Assembly: GCF_005405885.1 (NCBI RefSeq)
Contig: NZ_BJFL01000002.1
Coordinates: 1-64,000 of the forward strand
Source: Gandjariella thermophila
GTDB taxonomy: Bacteria > Actinomycetota > Actinomycetes > Mycobacteriales > Pseudonocardiaceae
Length of the DNA: 64,000 nt
Reading direction: 5' to 3'
Positions 24,042 to 33,001 of the stretch are shown here, in pieces. Positions within the stretch are counted from its first letter, which is position 1. The number at the start of each line of letters is the position of its first letter. Under the pieces are notes generated by a model. It saw nothing but the letters and a program-made list of their open reading frames with translations. It had not been told where the DNA came from and searched no databases. Made by a program: the position numbers and the translations under genes.

Positions 24042-24599
24042 GTGACCGGCCGGCCGGAGTTCGTGGCCCAGGACGGTGTGGGGGAGCACGACGCGCTGCA
24101 GCGGCTGTGGACCCCGCACCGGATGGCCTACATCCGCGGCGAGAACCGCCCGGACGACGAGAACGCGGTGACCGGCTGCCCGTTCTGCCGGGTGGTCGAC
24201 CTGCCGGACGCCGACGGTCTGGTCATCGCCCGCGGTGAGCTGGTGTACGCGGTGCTCAACCTGTACCCGTACAACCCGGGGCACCTGATGGTGCTGCCGT
24301 ACCGGCACGTGGCCGACTACACCGACCTCACCCCGGACGAGACGGTGGAGTTGGCCGAGTTCACCCAGCGCGCGATGCGGACGGTGCGATCGGTGTCGGC
24401 GCCGCACGGGTTCAACATCGGGATGAACCAGGGTGCGGTCGCCGGCGCCGGCATCGCCGCCCACCTGCACCAGCACGTGGTGCCCCGGTGGGGCGGGGAC
24501 TCGAACTTCATGCCGGTGATCGGCCAGACGAAGGTGTTGCCGGAACTGCTCACCGAGACCCGGGAACTGCTCGCCGGCGCCTGGTCGCGCTCGCACTGA
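24042..24599 (+). CDS. HIT-family Ap4A phosphorylase-like protein
   Basis: The 185-residue protein has the HIT fold with CPFCRVVDLPDADGLVIARG, YPYNPGHLMVLPYRH, and the catalytic triad AAHLHQHVVPRWGGD (H-x-H-x-H). It corresponds by sequence and position to Rv2613c, an Ap4A phosphorylase in mycobacteria, which phosphorolyses diadenosine tetraphosphate. Start GTG 24042 is behind GGAGGCGG, 32 bp after thrS. Confidence 0.88.
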   Translation: MTGRPEFVAQDGVGEHDALQRLWTPHRMAYIRGENRPDDENAVTGCPFCRVVDLPDADGLVIARGELVYAVLNLYPYNPGHLMVLPYRHVADYTDLTPDETVELAEFTQRAMRTVRSVSAPHGFNIGMNQGAVAGAGIAAHLHQHVVPRWGGDSNFMPVIGQTKVLPELLTETRELLAGAWSRSH

Positions 24600-24602
24600 G
24601 TC

Positions 24603-24622
24603 GGGCGGATCCCGGGCCGCCC
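24603..24622 (+). terminator. Weak hairpin after the HIT gene
   Basis: GGGCGG and CCGCCC flank an 8-nt loop just after the HIT stop. It may separate thrS-HIT from the XRE gene. Confidence 0.35.
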
Positions 24623-24693
24623 GCGGCCGCGCGGCTACGACGGTCGGCGGACAGGTGATCTCCGTGTGCCCGTTCCCGGCTACTGTGCCGGAC

Positions 24694-25533
24694 ATGACCG
24701 CACCCGAGCGTTCCCGCCTCGCGCGGGAGCGCCTGTCCCGCGAGCTGCGCCGGTTACGCGTGGCCGCCGGGCTGACCGGCACCGCGGCGGCGCGCGCCGC
24801 GGGGATGAGCCAGTCGAAGATCTCCAAGATCGAGAACGGCATGCTGCTGCCTTCCGTGGCCGACGTCGAGCGGCTGGTGGCCGTGCTCGGCGCGGAGCAG
24901 GCGGTGGCGGAGGAGCTGGTGGGCCTGGCCAGGACGCTGCACACCCGGGCGGAGAGCCGGCGGGTGGTGCTGCAGCGCAACGCGCACCGCAGGCAGTGGG
25001 AGATCGCCCAGCTCCAGGCGCGGGCCACGGTGCACCGCCAGTTCCTGGTCGGCGACGTGCCGGCGCTGCTGCAGACCGAGCGCTACATGCGTGCGGTGCT
25101 GGCGTCGCTGCCGCAGCAGGACCGCGACGCGGCGGCGCGGGACCGGCTGGCCGCCCAGCGCGTGCTGGACGATCCGGCGAAGCGGTTCCGGTTCGTCCTG
25201 GCCGAGGGTGCGCTGCGGTGGCGGGTCGGCGGTGCGGAGCTGATGGCCGAGCAGGTCGACCACCTGGGCGTGGTGGCCGGGCACGGCAACGTCCGGCTCG
25301 GGGTGATCCCGTGGACGGCGGAGACCGGGGTGGCGGCGCTGCACGGCTTCCACGCCTACGACGACCGGCTGGTCACGCTCACCGCGCTCACCGCGAACGC
25401 GGTGATCACCGATCCGGTGGATGTCGGCGAGTACCTGGCTCTGTTCGAGAAGCTGGAGCGGATCGCGGTGCACGGCGACGAACTGCGGCGGCTGCTGGAC
25501 CGGGTGGCCGCCGAGTACCGCGGGCTTGGCTGA
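24694..25533 (+). CDS. XRE-type regulator with DUF5753 domain
   Basis: The 279-residue protein has an N-terminal HTH_31 (LRVAAGLTGTAAARAAGMSQ followed by SKISKIENG, about residues 17–50) and a C-terminal DUF5753 domain (QLQARATVHRQFLVGDVPAL, VIPWTAETGVAALHGFHAYD). Such regulators usually pair with a DUF397 protein, which is absent here. TACTGT lies 8 bp before ATG 24694 with no Shine–Dalgarno, so it is probably leaderless. It interrupts the otherwise mycobacteria-like PIM gene order, which suggests insertion in this lineage. Confidence 0.85.
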   Translation: MTAPERSRLARERLSRELRRLRVAAGLTGTAAARAAGMSQSKISKIENGMLLPSVADVERLVAVLGAEQAVAEELVGLARTLHTRAESRRVVLQRNAHRRQWEIAQLQARATVHRQFLVGDVPALLQTERYMRAVLASLPQQDRDAAARDRLAAQRVLDDPAKRFRFVLAEGALRWRVGGAELMAEQVDHLGVVAGHGNVRLGVIPWTAETGVAALHGFHAYDDRLVTLTALTANAVITDPVDVGEYLALFEKLERIAVHGDELRRLLDRVAAEYRGLG

Positions 25534-25758
25534 TCTCCAGGCCCCGGCCGGCCCGCTGACCTGCGGTGACAACCGCGGCGCCGGCCGAGGCGCGACGTCG
25601 GCCGGCCAACCTCCCGCGGGGAGCGGGCCGCCGGTGGCGCGGCCGCGCCGGGCAGTACCCGGCCGGCGATCCCGAGGTGTCCCTGCGCGGCCGCCTGAAC
25701 TGGACGGTTAGGCTGCCTGGGCCAGATCGCTCCTGCCGGTAGGTGTCCCCACAGCACG

Positions 25759-26370
25759 ATGCTCAACATCTTCGCCCGCGCGTCGGTTTCCCGCGTCACC
25801 GATCCGATCGGGGCGTGGCTGGTCCGCCGTGGCCTCTCGCCGAACGCGGTGACCGTGGTGGGGACCACCGGCACCGTGGTGGGGGCGCTGTGGTTCTTCC
25901 CGCGCGGGCAGTTGTTCGTGGGGACCCTGGTGGTCACCCTGTTCGTGCTGTTCGACCTGCTGGACGGGGCGATGGCGCGGGCGCGGGGACGCGGCACCCC
26001 GTTCGGCGCCGTGCTCGACTCGACCTGTGACCGGATCGCCGACGGCGCGCTGTTCGGCGCGATCACCTGGTGGTGCTTCGTGCCGGCGGGTAACCGGTGG
26101 CTGGGCGTGGCGGCGCTGGTCAGCCTGGTCGCCGCGCAGGTGATCTCCTACGTCAAGGCGCGCGCAGAGGCCGGTGGGCTGGGGGCGAACGGGGGGCTGA
26201 TGGAGCGGGCCGAGCGGACCCTCCTCGCCCTGGTCGGCACCGGCCTGCAGGGGCTGGGCGTGCCGCACGCGGTGGAGGTCGCCCTGTGGGCGTTGGCCGT
26301 GCTCACGGTGATCACCGTGGTGCAGCGGTTGGTCGCCGTCTACCACGCCGCGAGGGAGACTGGGGAATGA
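25759..26370 (+). CDS. pgsA: Phosphatidylinositol phosphate synthase (CDP-alcohol phosphatidyltransferase)
   Basis: The 203-residue membrane enzyme has six hydrophobic helices and the CDP-AP signature split over DLLDGAMARARGRGTPFGAV followed by LDSTCD, with both catalytic Asp pairs (D-x2-D-G-x2-A-R-x8-G-x3-D-x3-D). In mycobacteria the homologue at this place joins CDP-diacylglycerol and inositol phosphate, the first step to PI and PIMs. Its stop overlaps the next start (ATGA). Confidence 0.93.
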   Translation: MLNIFARASVSRVTDPIGAWLVRRGLSPNAVTVVGTTGTVVGALWFFPRGQLFVGTLVVTLFVLFDLLDGAMARARGRGTPFGAVLDSTCDRIADGALFGAITWWCFVPAGNRWLGVAALVSLVAAQVISYVKARAEAGGLGANGGLMERAERTLLALVGTGLQGLGVPHAVEVALWALAVLTVITVVQRLVAVYHAARETGE

Positions 26371-27320
26371 TCCGATTCCGGGGCAGGGTGGCCGACCTGG
26401 GCTACGCGGCCGGCTGGCGGCTGACCGGCGCCGCGCCGCAGCGGCTGGCGGACGCCGTGTTCCGCTGGGGCGCGGACCTGGCCACCGAGCAGGGTGGCGA
26501 GGGGGTCACCCAGCTCCGCAGGAACCTGGCCCGGGTGGTGCCGCAGGCCGACGAGGCGGAGTTGGACGACCTGGTCCGGGACGGCATGCGTTCGTACGCC
26601 CGGTACTGGTGCGAGATGTTCCGGCTGCCCGTGATGGACCTGGCGGCGGTGCACCGCGCAGTGGACGAGACGATCACCGGGGTGGAGAACCTGGACGCCG
26701 CGCTCGCCGAGGGCAACGGGGCCGTGCTGGCCCTGCCGCATTCCGGCAACTGGGACGTGGCCGGGGTGTGGCTGGTCCACCACGCCGGCACGTTCACCAC
26801 GGTGGCCGCCCGCCTGCAGCCGGAGTCGCTGTTCCGCCGCTTCGTGGCGTTCCGCGAGGCGCTCGGGTTCGAGGTGCTGCCCATCAATGGGGGACGGCGG
26901 CCGCCGTCCGTGGTGCTCGCCGAGCGGCTGCGGCAGAACCGGGTGGTGTGCCTGCTCGGCGACCGCGAACTGACCGCCGCCGGCGTGCCGGTGACGTTCT
27001 TCGGCGAGGAGACCCGCATGCCGGCCGGGCCGGCATACCTGGCCGCGCGCACCGGGGCCGCGCTGCTGCCGGTGGGTTCCTGGTTCACCGCGACCGGCTG
27101 GGGGTTCCGGGTGCACCCGCCGATCCGGGTGGCCGGGCCGGACGGGGTGAGCGCGGCGACCCAGGCGCTCGCCGACGTGTTCGCCGCGGACATCGCCTCC
27201 CGCCCCGCGGACTGGCACATGCTGCAGAAGCTGTGGGTGGCGGACCTGCCGCCGCGCCGGCGGGCCGCGCTGGCCCGCGCCTCGGCCGCGCAGCGGCCCA
27301 CCGGACGGGGCGAACCGTGA
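26367..27320 (+). CDS. patA: PIM acyltransferase (LpxL/HtrB-like)
   Basis: The 317-residue protein of the lysophospholipid acyltransferase family has the HX4D catalytic motif LPHSGNWDVAGVW, followed by LLGDRELTAAGVPVTFFGEE and ADWHMLQKLW. It corresponds to PatA (Rv2611c), which puts palmitate on the 6-position of mannose in PIM1/PIM2 at the inner membrane face. It overlaps pgsA by 4 bp and precedes pimA by 46 bp, one operon for PIM assembly. Confidence 0.92.
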   Translation: MIRFRGRVADLGYAAGWRLTGAAPQRLADAVFRWGADLATEQGGEGVTQLRRNLARVVPQADEAELDDLVRDGMRSYARYWCEMFRLPVMDLAAVHRAVDETITGVENLDAALAEGNGAVLALPHSGNWDVAGVWLVHHAGTFTTVAARLQPESLFRRFVAFREALGFEVLPINGGRRPPSVVLAERLRQNRVVCLLGDRELTAAGVPVTFFGEETRMPAGPAYLAARTGAALLPVGSWFTATGWGFRVHPPIRVAGPDGVSAATQALADVFAADIASRPADWHMLQKLWVADLPPRRRAALARASAAQRPTGRGEP

Positions 27321-27366
27321 GGGCGGGATCCGGCCGGCAGGGGCTACGCGCGGGCGGTGATGCCGG

Positions 27367-28524
27367 GTGAAGATCGGTGTCGTGTGCCCGTACTCCTTCG
27401 ACGTTCCCGGCGGAGTGCAGGCGCACGTCGTCGACCTGGCCAGGGCGCTGCGCCGGCTCGGGCACGAGGTGCACGTGCTTGCCCCCGCCGAGGACGACAC
27501 GCCGGTACCCGAGTTCGTCACCTCGGCCGGCCGGGCGATGGGCATCCCGTACAACGGGTCGGTGGCCCGGCTGGCGTTCGGACCGGTCTCCTACGCCCGG
27601 GTCCGCCGGTGGATCCGGGAGCACGAGTTCGACGTGCTGCACCTGCACGAGCCGGTCGCGCCCAGCCTGTCCATGCTGGCGTTGATGATCGCCGACGGCC
27701 CGATCGTGGCGACCTTCCACACCTCGACGGCCCGGTCCCGTGCGCTGCTGGCGTTCCAGGCGGTGCTGCAACCGTTCCTGGAGAAGATCACCGCGCGGAT
27801 CGCGGTGTCCGCACTGGCCCGCCGGGTTCAGGTGGAACACCTCGGCGGGGACGCGGTGGAGATTCCCAACGGTGTCGACGTGTCGCTGTTCGCCGACGCC
27901 GAACCGCTGCCCGGCTACCCGCGCACCGGGGGCACCGTCGGGTTCGTCGGCCGGTTCACCGAGCCGCGCAAGGGCATGCGCACGCTGCTGGAGGCGCTGC
28001 GCCTGCTGCTGCCCGACCTGCCGGAGCTGCGCCTGCTGGTGGTCGGCCGCGGCGACGCGGGCGAGCTGCGCCGGGCCGCCGGGACGGAGCTGGCCGGGCG
28101 GCTGGTCATGCTCGGCCAGGTGGACGACGCGACCAAGGCCCGGATGCTGCGCAGCGTGGACGTGTACTGCGCGCCGAACGTGGCGGGGGAGAGCTTCGGT
28201 GTGATCCTCGCCGAGGCGATGGCCGCCGGCGCCGCGGTCGTGGCCAGCGACCTCGACGCGTTCCGCCGGGTGCTGGACGGCGGTCGGGCCGGGGTGTTGT
28301 TCCCGCGGGGCGACCCGGGCGCGCTGGCCGAGCGGCTTCGCGGGATGATCACCGACCCGGGGTGGCGCGCCGAACTGGTCGCGGCCGGCCGGGCGCGGGT
28401 GGCCGCGCTGGACTGGTCGGTGGTCGCCACCCAGGTGATCCGGGTGTACGAGACGGCGATCGCGGCGGACCCGCGGCGGGTCCGCGAGGCGGGCGAGGTG
28501 CCCATGCCGGGGGTTGAGTGGTGA
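27367..28524 (+). CDS. pimA: Phosphatidylinositol alpha-mannosyltransferase
   Basis: The 385-residue GT4 enzyme has the N-terminal PYSFDVPGGVQAHV loop, HLHEPVAPSLSMLAL, the FVGRFTEPRKGM phosphate site and the GESFGVILAEAMAAG donor-binding E-x7-E. PimA moves the first mannose from GDP-mannose to PI. Length agrees with mycobacterial PimA. Start GTG 27367. It lies in the order pgsA-patA-pimA. Confidence 0.95.
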   Translation: MKIGVVCPYSFDVPGGVQAHVVDLARALRRLGHEVHVLAPAEDDTPVPEFVTSAGRAMGIPYNGSVARLAFGPVSYARVRRWIREHEFDVLHLHEPVAPSLSMLALMIADGPIVATFHTSTARSRALLAFQAVLQPFLEKITARIAVSALARRVQVEHLGGDAVEIPNGVDVSLFADAEPLPGYPRTGGTVGFVGRFTEPRKGMRTLLEALRLLLPDLPELRLLVVGRGDAGELRRAAGTELAGRLVMLGQVDDATKARMLRSVDVYCAPNVAGESFGVILAEAMAAGAAVVASDLDAFRRVLDGGRAGVLFPRGDPGALAERLRGMITDPGWRAELVAAGRARVAALDWSVVATQVIRVYETAIAADPRRVREAGEVPMPGVEW

Positions 28525-29069
28525 GTGGCACCGGACTGGGCGCGCTGATCGCGCTGGTGGCGTTGATGTTCGTGGTGATCCCCTGGCTGCTGGGCATCGC
28601 GAACCGGCTGGACCGGCTGCACATCCGCACCGACGCGGCGTGGGCCGCGGTGGACGCCGCGCTGGCCCGGCGGGCCGTGGTGGCCAGGGCGGTCGCGGCG
28701 ACCTCCGCTCTCGACCCGCGCGCCGCGGCCGCGCTGCGGGTGGCCGCGGACACCGCCGAGCGGGCGCCGCGGGCGGAGCGGGAGGCGGCCGAGAACCAGC
28801 TCAGCCGGCTGCTCGCCGATCTCGACCGGGACCGGCTGCCCGGCCCGCTGGCCGCCGAACTGGCCGACGCGGAGCAGCGCGTGGTGCTGGCCCGCCGGGT
28901 GCACAACGACGCGGTCCGGGACACGCTGGCGCTGCGCCGCCGCCGCACGGTGCGCTGGCTGCGGCTGGCCGGCACCGCCCCGCGGCCCGAGTACTTCGAG
29001 ATCGCCGAGCCGGAGGCGCCCGCCGAGGTGGCCAGCCCGTGGCCGGACCGCACCCGGGACGCCGGCTGA
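28518..29069 (+). CDS. LemA-like membrane-anchored protein
   Basis: Overlapping the end of pimA, the gene encodes 183 residues: an N-terminal signal anchor (ALIALVALMFVVIPWLLGIA) and an extended helical domain starting NRLDRLHIRTDAAWAAVDAA, similar to the LemA helix (x-x-AW-x-x-VD-x-x-L-x-RR). In mycobacteria the homologue here (Rv2609c) joins such an N-terminus to a Nudix domain, which is missing in this protein. It belongs to the PIM operon. Its function is unknown. Confidence 0.65.
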   Translation: MVSGTGLGALIALVALMFVVIPWLLGIANRLDRLHIRTDAAWAAVDAALARRAVVARAVAATSALDPRAAAALRVAADTAERAPRAEREAAENQLSRLLADLDRDRLPGPLAAELADAEQRVVLARRVHNDAVRDTLALRRRRTVRWLRLAGTAPRPEYFEIAEPEAPAEVASPWPDRTRDAG

Positions 29070-29123
29070 GCCCACCGGGCGCGGTCCGTTGTGGACTGTG
29101 GAACGGCCGAGACCGGCTGGCTG

Positions 29124-31250
29124 TCAGTGGTCCATCTTGGCGGCCAGGTGGTCGGGCAGCGGGTCGTAGCGGGCGAACCGGCGGGTGAACGTGGCCGTTC
29201 CCGAGGTCATCGCGCGCAGGTCCACCGCGTAGCGGAGGAGTTCGGTGGCCGGCACCTCGGCGCGCACCACGGTGCGCCCCGTTTCGTCCGGCTCCGTGCC
29301 CAGCACCCGGCCGCGCCGGCTGGACAGGTCGCCGAGCACCGTGCCCAGGTGCTCGTCGGAGAGCCGGATCGCCACCTCGTCCACCGGCTCCAGCAGCTTC
29401 ACCTGGGTCTTCGCCGCGGCGTCCTTGAGCGCGAGGGCACCGGCGGTCTGGAACGCCGCGTCCGACGAGTCGACGCTGTGCGCCTTGCCGTCCACCAGCG
29501 TCACCCGGAGGTCCACCACCGGGTGGCCGGCCGTCAGGCCGCGCTCCATCTGCGCCCGCACGCCCTTCTCCACGCTGGGAATGAACTGGTTGGGGATCGC
29601 CCCGCCGACGATGCGATCCACGAACTCGAACCCGGAGCCGCGCGGCAGCGGCTCCACGTCGATGTCGCACACCGCGTACTGGCCGTGCCCGCCGGACTGC
29701 TTGACGTGCCGGCCGTGCCCCTTGGCCGGGGCGGCGAAGGTCTCCCGCAGCGCCACCTTGACCGGTTCGACGTCCACCTCGGCGCCGCCCGCGCGCAGCC
29801 GCGACAGCACCACGTCCGCGTGCGCCTCGCCCATGCACCACAGCACCAGTTGGCGGGTCTCCGCGTTGCGCTCCAGCCGCAGGGTCGGGTCGCCGGCCAC
29901 CAGCCGGCCCAGGTTGCGGGCCAGGGTGTCCTCGTCGCTGCGGCTGCGCGGCACCACCGCGACCGGCAGCAGCGGCTCCGGCATCTCCCACGGCGGCATC
30001 AGCAGCGGGTCGTCCGGCGCGGACACGGTGTCGCCGGTTTCGGCGGAGCCCAGCTTGGTCAGCGCGCACAGGTCGCCGGCGGTGCAGTAGGGCACCTCGC
30101 GCAGGGTGGCGCCGAGCGGCGAGTAGATGTGCGCGACCCGCTCGTCGGCGTCGTGGTCGGCGTGCCCCCGGTCGGCCAGGCCGTGCCCGGAGATGTGCAC
30201 CGGGCCTTCCGGGCGCAGCGTGCCGGAGAACACCCGGACCAGCGAGACGCGGCCCACGTACGGGTCTACCGCGGTGCGCACCACCTCGGCGACCAGCGGA
30301 CCGTCCGGGTCGGCGGACAGCCGGGGCCGGGGTATCCCATCGAGCGTGGTCACCTCCGGCGCGGCGTGCTCAAGCGGGGAGGGGAACGCGCGGGTCAGCG
30401 CCTCCAGCAGCTCGGCGACGCCGACGCCGGTGGCCGCGCACACCGGGAACACCGGGTGGAACGAGCCGCGCGCCACCGCGGTTTCCAGATCGTTGATCAG
30501 CGTCTGCTGGTCGATCTCCTCGCCGCCCAGGTAGCGGTCCATGAGGGTCTCGTCCTCGCTCTCGGAGATGATCCCCTCGATGAGCTCGTTGCGGGCCGCG
30601 GTGATCCGCTCGGCGTCGGCCGGGTCGGGTTCGGTGACCGTGGGCGGGTAGCCGTTCGAGTAGTCGAAGAAGCGCTGGGTGATCAGCCCGACCACGCCGG
30701 GCCGGGCGCCGGTCCCGGGCAGGTACAGCGGCAGCACGCCGGCGCCGAACGCCTTCTGGCAGGCGGTGATCTCGGCGTCCGGGTCGGCGCGGTGGTGGTC
30801 CAGCCGGGACACCACCACGGCCCGCGGCATGCCGACCGCGGCGCACTCCTCCCACAGCGCGACCGTGGTGGCGTCGACCCCTTCGGCCGCGCTGACCACG
30901 AACAGCGCCGCGTCCGCCGCGCGCAGCCCGGCGCGCAGCTCACCGACGAAGTCGGCGTACCCGGGCGTGTCGATGAGATTGACCTTGATGCCGTCGTGCA
31001 TCAGCGGCGCCACGGCCAGCCCCACGGATCGCTGCTGGCGGACCGCGGCGGGATCGTGGTCGCAGACCGTGGTTCCCTCCGTAACGGAACCGGCCCTGCT
31101 CACCACGCCGGACGCGGCGAGCAGGGCCTCGGTGAGGGTGGTTTTCCCGGCGCCGGACGGTCCCACCAGGACCACGTTCCGCACCTGCGCCGGGCTTTCT
31201 ACAGCGACCGCGCCTGCCGCGCTGCCGTTGTCCGCGTGCTTGGTGCCCAT
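29124..31250 (-). CDS. fusA2: Elongation factor G-like GTPase EF-G2
   Basis: The 708-residue protein has all five EF-G domains, but the GTPase signatures differ from canonical EF-G: G1 GPSGAGKTTL, G3 DTPGYADF with Tyr where the catalytic His of DTPGH stands, and G4 SRLD in place of NKxD. These changes are typical of the actinobacterial EF-G2 family (Rv0120c type), for which ribosome-dependent GTPase activity and an essential role are doubtful. The start at ATG 31250 behind GGAGGTGGAG is preferred to an upstream extension. It is single and convergent with the PIM operon. Confidence 0.88.
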   Translation of the reverse strand: MGTKHADNGSAAGAVAVESPAQVRNVVLVGPSGAGKTTLTEALLAASGVVSRAGSVTEGTTVCDHDPAAVRQQRSVGLAVAPLMHDGIKVNLIDTPGYADFVGELRAGLRAADAALFVVSAAEGVDATTVALWEECAAVGMPRAVVVSRLDHHRADPDAEITACQKAFGAGVLPLYLPGTGARPGVVGLITQRFFDYSNGYPPTVTEPDPADAERITAARNELIEGIISESEDETLMDRYLGGEEIDQQTLINDLETAVARGSFHPVFPVCAATGVGVAELLEALTRAFPSPLEHAAPEVTTLDGIPRPRLSADPDGPLVAEVVRTAVDPYVGRVSLVRVFSGTLRPEGPVHISGHGLADRGHADHDADERVAHIYSPLGATLREVPYCTAGDLCALTKLGSAETGDTVSAPDDPLLMPPWEMPEPLLPVAVVPRSRSDEDTLARNLGRLVAGDPTLRLERNAETRQLVLWCMGEAHADVVLSRLRAGGAEVDVEPVKVALRETFAAPAKGHGRHVKQSGGHGQYAVCDIDVEPLPRGSGFEFVDRIVGGAIPNQFIPSVEKGVRAQMERGLTAGHPVVDLRVTLVDGKAHSVDSSDAAFQTAGALALKDAAAKTQVKLLEPVDEVAIRLSDEHLGTVLGDLSSRRGRVLGTEPDETGRTVVRAEVPATELLRYAVDLRAMTSGTATFTRRFARYDPLPDHLAAKMDH

Positions 31251-31572
31251 TGGTCTCCACCTCCAACCCGGACGGCGATGTCCGGTAGACCCGGTTAGGT
31301 AGACCTCTGTGCTCGATCTCACACCCATTTGGGCAGGTCGGACAACCCCACGGCGGGCGAGCCCAGCCGGCCGGGCTAACGTCCGGTCGCACGGTGGTCG
31401 GTGCCCGGCACCATGTGCTCACCGTCCGTGACGTGGCGCGGAACACCGAGTGGACTGCTGAAAACGGCCGGAATTGGCCTGCATCGGCGGTCCACGTGGC
31501 ACGTACCATGACAGGCGTACGGCTCGCAGGCGGCCGTCCACTCCGATTCCCCGATCAGTCGAAGGGCCAACC
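31251..31572. other. Divergent promoter region of EF-G2 and pdxS
   Basis: These 322 bp contain a CCACGTGG palindrome at 31492–31499 and a TACCAT hexamer about 65 bp before pdxS that could be a -10 element. No gene or riboswitch-like fold is supported. Confidence 0.4.
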
Positions 31573-32505
31573 GTGACCTCGTCCGAGACCACTCCCACCG
31601 CTGCTGACGGCACCCTCGCGCCACCGGCGACCGGCACCGCGCGGGTGAAGCGCGGCATGGCGGAGATGCTCAAGGGCGGCGTGATCATGGATGTGGTCAC
31701 GCCCGAGCAGGCCAAGATCGCCGAGGACGCCGGTGCGGTCGCGGTGATGGCGCTGGAACGCGTGCCGGCCGACATCCGCGCCCAGGGCGGCGTGGCCAGG
31801 ATGAGCGACCCGGACATGATCGAGGGGATCATGAACGCGGTGTCCATCCCGGTGATGGCCAAGGCGCGCATCGGCCACTTCGTCGAGGCCCAGGTGCTGC
31901 AGGCGATCGGCGTCGACTACGTGGACGAGTCCGAGGTGCTCACCCCGGCCGACGAGGCGCACCACATCGACAAGTTCGCCTTCACCGTGCCGTTCGTGTG
32001 TGGCGCCACCAACCTCGGCGAGGCGCTCCGGCGGATCTCCGAGGGCGCCGCGATGATCCGCTCCAAGGGCGAGGCCGGCACCGGCAACGTGGTCGAGGCC
32101 ACCCGGCACATGCGCCAGATCCGCGCCGAGATCCGCCGGCTGACCGTGCTCGGCCCGGACGAGCTTTACGCGGCGGCCAAGGAACTGCGCGCCCCGTACG
32201 AGCTGGTCCGCGAGATCGCCGAGACCGGCAGGCTGCCGGTGGTGCTGTTCACCGCGGGCGGCATCGCCACCCCGGCCGACGCGGCGATGATGATGCAGCT
32301 CGGCGCCGAGGGCGTCTTCGTCGGCTCGGGCATCTTCAAGTCCGGTGACCCGGCCAAGCGCGCCGAGGCGATCGTGAAGGCCACCACCTTCTACGACGAC
32401 CCCGACGTGGTGGCCAAGGTGTCCCGCGGCCTCGGCGAGGCCATGGTCGGCATCAACGTCGCCGACCTGCCCGAGTCCGAGCGCCTGGCCGTCCGCGGCT
32501 GGTAG
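31573..32505 (+). CDS. pdxS: Pyridoxal 5'-phosphate synthase subunit PdxS
   Basis: The 310-residue TIM-barrel subunit makes PLP from ribose 5-phosphate, glyceraldehyde 3-phosphate and the ammonia released by PdxT. It shows [20 protein letters not shown], the catalytic lysines in [11 protein letters not shown] and [11 protein letters not shown], and [20 protein letters not shown]. The first 25 residues (Thr/Pro/Ala) are an extension. Start GTG 31573. Its partner pdxT is 2 kb downstream, beyond a vapBC remnant and a permease. Confidence 0.97.
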   Translation: MTSSETTPTAADGTLAPPATGTARVKRGMAEMLKGGVIMDVVTPEQAKIAEDAGAVAVMALERVPADIRAQGGVARMSDPDMIEGIMNAVSIPVMAKARIGHFVEAQVLQAIGVDYVDESEVLTPADEAHHIDKFAFTVPFVCGATNLGEALRRISEGAAMIRSKGEAGTGNVVEATRHMRQIRAEIRRLTVLGPDELYAAAKELRAPYELVREIAETGRLPVVLFTAGGIATPADAAMMMQLGAEGVFVGSGIFKSGDPAKRAEAIVKATTFYDDPDVVAKVSRGLGEAMVGINVADLPESERLAVRGW

Positions 32506-32517
32506 TTCACGGGTTCC

Positions 32518-32549
32518 CGTCCCGGTGTCCGGCTGCGGGCACCGGGACG
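32518..32549 (+). terminator. Terminator of pdxS
   Basis: CGTCCCGGTG (32518–32527) and CACCGGGACG (32540–32549) form a perfect 10-bp stem with a 12-nt loop, directly after pdxS. Confidence 0.75.
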
Positions 32550-32552
32550 CCG

Positions 32553-32809
32553 TCACGAGATCGGGTACAGCTCGACCTCGGCCGTGTGCCCGTTGCTCTT
32601 CGCCAGCCTGGCGTCACAGGTCACCAGCGGCACGTCCAGCCGCTCGGCCAGCGCGACGAAGGCCGCATCGTACGGGCGGATGCTGTGCCGCAGCTCCCAG
32701 ACACGGCGCAGCAGCGGACGGTGCGGCGCGCGCGTGACGGGCGGCGCGGGTGCACAGCACCGTGTACGTCCGGGTCGTCGACGTTCCGGATCTGGATCGT
32801 CTTCGCCAT
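32553..32809 (-). pseudogene. Remnant of a vapBC toxin–antitoxin pair (deletion fusion)
   Basis: ATG 32809 opens with MAKTIQIRNVDDPDVH, the N-terminus of a VapB-like antitoxin. After about 16 codons the sequence is unrelated, and the final 54 residues of a PIN-domain toxin (RRVWELRHSIRPYDAAFVAL, VPLVTCDARLAKSNGH) follow in another frame up to the stop at 32553. The antitoxin's remainder and the toxin's first half, including its catalytic Asp, are missing. One deletion of several hundred bases explains this. In M. tuberculosis a vapBC pair sits in the same neighbourhood, near the yebC homologue. Confidence 0.7.
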
Positions 32810-32866
32810 GCATGAAGTCTGCATACATCGGGTTTTGGTCCGCGGTGATCCGAGGCGTCACGCCCC

Positions 32867-32882
32867 TGTGACTCTCGTTACA
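32867..32882. promoter_or_regulatory. Crp-like site TGTGACTCTCGTTACA
   Basis: The 16-mer matches TGTGA-N6-TCACA at 9 of 10 conserved positions. It lies 119 bp before the permease gene and could control it. It is closely similar to the site at 13470–13485. Confidence 0.35.
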
Positions 32883-33001
32883 TCAAGCCTTGCCTAAGTT
32901 CTGATTCCCCGATGACGCCCGATGACTAGGGTCCCCCGGCACGGGGAGAGGTTGATCACCCCGGCTAACGCGCGGGGATCGCGGGAGGCCCGGCGCGTCC
33001 G

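Noticed and set aside
31251-31572. Riboswitch or MocR/PdxR regulator upstream of pdxS
   Set aside because: No PdxR gene is nearby and no conserved riboswitch fold is apparent in the 322-bp gap.
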